Of a stretch of 39,588 bases of DNA, positions 38,985 to 39,588 are shown in pieces (within the stretch, counting starts at the first letter, position 1; each line of letters starts with the position of its first letter). This DNA is from Firmicutes bacterium CAG:475 (GTDB taxonomy: Bacteria > Bacillota > Clostridia > Christensenellales > CAG-917): positions 1-39,588 of the forward strand of contig FR895510.1 of NCBI GenBank assembly GCA_000434435.1, read 5' to 3'. The notes under the pieces were generated by a model that searched no databases, was not told where the DNA came from, and saw only the letters and a list, made by a program, of their open reading frames with translations. The position numbers and the translations under genes were made by a program.

Positions 38985-39482
38985 TTACTGCACCTTGAAA
39001 GTGCCGATCATTCTGCTTGTTTGCGCGTGGCATATCGCAACCGCCAAAGCGTCTGCGGCGTCGTCGGGGCGCGGTACGCTTTTTAGGCGCAACAAAACCT
39101 GCACCATGTGTTGCATTTGGATTTTGTCCGCTCCGCCGTAACCCGTAACAGCTTGTTTGATTTGGTTGGGCGTGTATTCGTACACCTCTTTGCCAAGGCT
39201 CTTCACCGCCGTGAGCAAAATCACGCCTCTTGCCTCCGCGACGGGAATACCCGTGGTTATGTTTTTTGAAAAAAACAGTTCCTCGATAGACACGTTGTCG
39301 GGCTTATAGGTGTCGATAAGCTCCTTTACGCCGTCTTCGAGTTGGAGCAACCTTTCGGGCAAAGTGCACTCTTTGGGCGTGGTGACAACTCCGTAATCGA
39401 TTACGGAATAGTTGCCTTTTTCTGAATTAATCACCCCGTAACCCATTGTGGCAAGTCCGGGGTCGATGCCCAAAATTATCAT
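38985..39482 (-). CDS. ruvC: Holliday junction resolvase RuvC
   Basis: RuvC (165 aa) is the endonuclease that cuts Holliday junctions symmetrically. Catalytic acids are D7 (GIDPGLATMGYG), E67 in SIEELFF, D141 and D144 in RPDDAADALA. Length and end are normal. AGGAGC lies 5-6 bases before ATG. It is the first gene of ruvC-ruvA-ruvB-queA-tgt, with a promoter 25-53 bp upstream. Confidence 0.96.
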   Translation of the reverse strand: MIILGIDPGLATMGYGVINSEKGNYSVIDYGVVTTPKECTLPERLLQLEDGVKELIDTYKPDNVSIEELFFSKNITTGIPVAEARGVILLTAVKSLGKEVYEYTPNQIKQAVTGYGGADKIQMQHMVQVLLRLKSVPRPDDAADALAVAICHAQTSRMIGTFKVQ

Positions 39483-39506
39483 TTCAGCTCCTGGAATAAA
39501 TGAATT

Positions 39507-39535
39507 TTATTATTCCGCTTGTTCTTTCTCTACAA
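39507..39535 (-). promoter_or_regulatory. probable promoter of ruvCAB with overlapping inverted repeat
   Basis: On the minus strand the -35 is TTGTAG (39530-39535), the spacer is 17 bp, and the -10 is TAATAA (39507-39512). The -10 lies in an inverted repeat, GGAATAA (39493-39499) and TTATTCC (39510-39516). A further imperfect palindrome is at 39548-39564. No canonical LexA box is seen. Confidence 0.55.
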
Positions 39536-39564
39536 AGGTGAACGCCGTGCACTTTTAAATTGCA

Positions 39565-39588
39565 ATGCCCCCTTCCTCACGTGTTTGG
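39565..39588. repeat. second copy of the C-rich dispersed repeat, cut by the window end
   Basis: TGCCCCC, TTCCTCA and GTGTTT repeat the start of the element at 24124 in the same order, with three fewer C and one changed base. The rest lies outside the window. Confidence 0.55.

Overview
This window is a stretch of core chromosome from a low-to-mid GC, endospore-forming member of the Firmicutes, most likely class Clostridia. The evidence is a complete spoIIIAA-AH sporulation operon, a PdaB/YlxY-type deacetylase, RNase Y, a bifunctional Rel, HemZ, and gene order close to that of Bacillus and Clostridium. The species cannot be named from this sequence; an uncultured gut-type lineage is only a guess. 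Thirty-one protein genes and two tRNA genes are supported, and all but two protein genes lie on the minus strand. No transposase, prophage, CRISPR array or plasmid gene was seen.

Layout: (1) 37-251, tRNA-Cys and tRNA-Gly with promoter and terminator. (2) 330-3421, yqhY-nusB-xseA-xseB-ispA on the minus strand: an Asp23-family protein, antitermination factor, exonuclease VII and farnesyl diphosphate synthase. (3) 3636-8501, spoIIIAA to spoIIIAH, the mother-cell half of the feeding-tube channel. (4) 8899-9462, efp. (5) 9611-18991, ftsK/spoIIIE-rimO-pgsA-cinA, then recA and rny. (6) 19154-24051, an M16 peptidase (mlpA-like), a divergent ylxY-like deacetylase, pnp and rpsO, which matches the rpsO-pnpA-ylxY-mlpA cluster of B. 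subtilis except that ylxY is flipped. (7) 24376-33701, secD-secF-recJ, then rel-MBL hydrolase-hemZ. (8) 33787-39535, a TIGR04086 membrane protein, yajC, and ruvC-ruvA-ruvB-queA-tgt.

The genes cover DNA repair and segregation (recA, ruvABC, recJ, xseAB, ftsK), RNA processing and decay (pnp, rny, nusB, rpsO), tRNA and ribosome modification (tgt, queA, rimO, efp), secretion (yajC, secDF), lipid and isoprenoid synthesis (pgsA, ispA), stress signalling (rel) and sporulation. Eleven sigma-A-type promoters can be proposed, ten of them with convincing hexamers, plus several strong terminators.

The most unusual signal is non-coding. Three intergenic elements, after efp (8787-8911), pnp (21311-21432) and ruvA (38234-38379), share one architecture. 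Each has an apical CGTAC-N5-GTACGTGA hairpin on a gene-unrelated inner stem of varying sequence, then a conserved TGAC..(A/T)G(C/T)TA(TTC)G(C/G)C box. The outer arm is an inverted copy of the 3' end of the adjacent gene, including its stop codon. After efp the copied 3' end recurs in a decayed tandem ladder. This looks like an undescribed family of gene-3'-end-templated structured elements. Other oddities are a near-perfect 25-bp CG-alternating hairpin inside the spoIIIA operon, a second dispersed intergenic repeat (24124 and 39565), apparently leaderless genes, a palindrome over the recA promoter, a deacetylase without its catalytic aspartates, a CinA without its N-terminal domain, and a YajC with a cysteine cluster in its tail.
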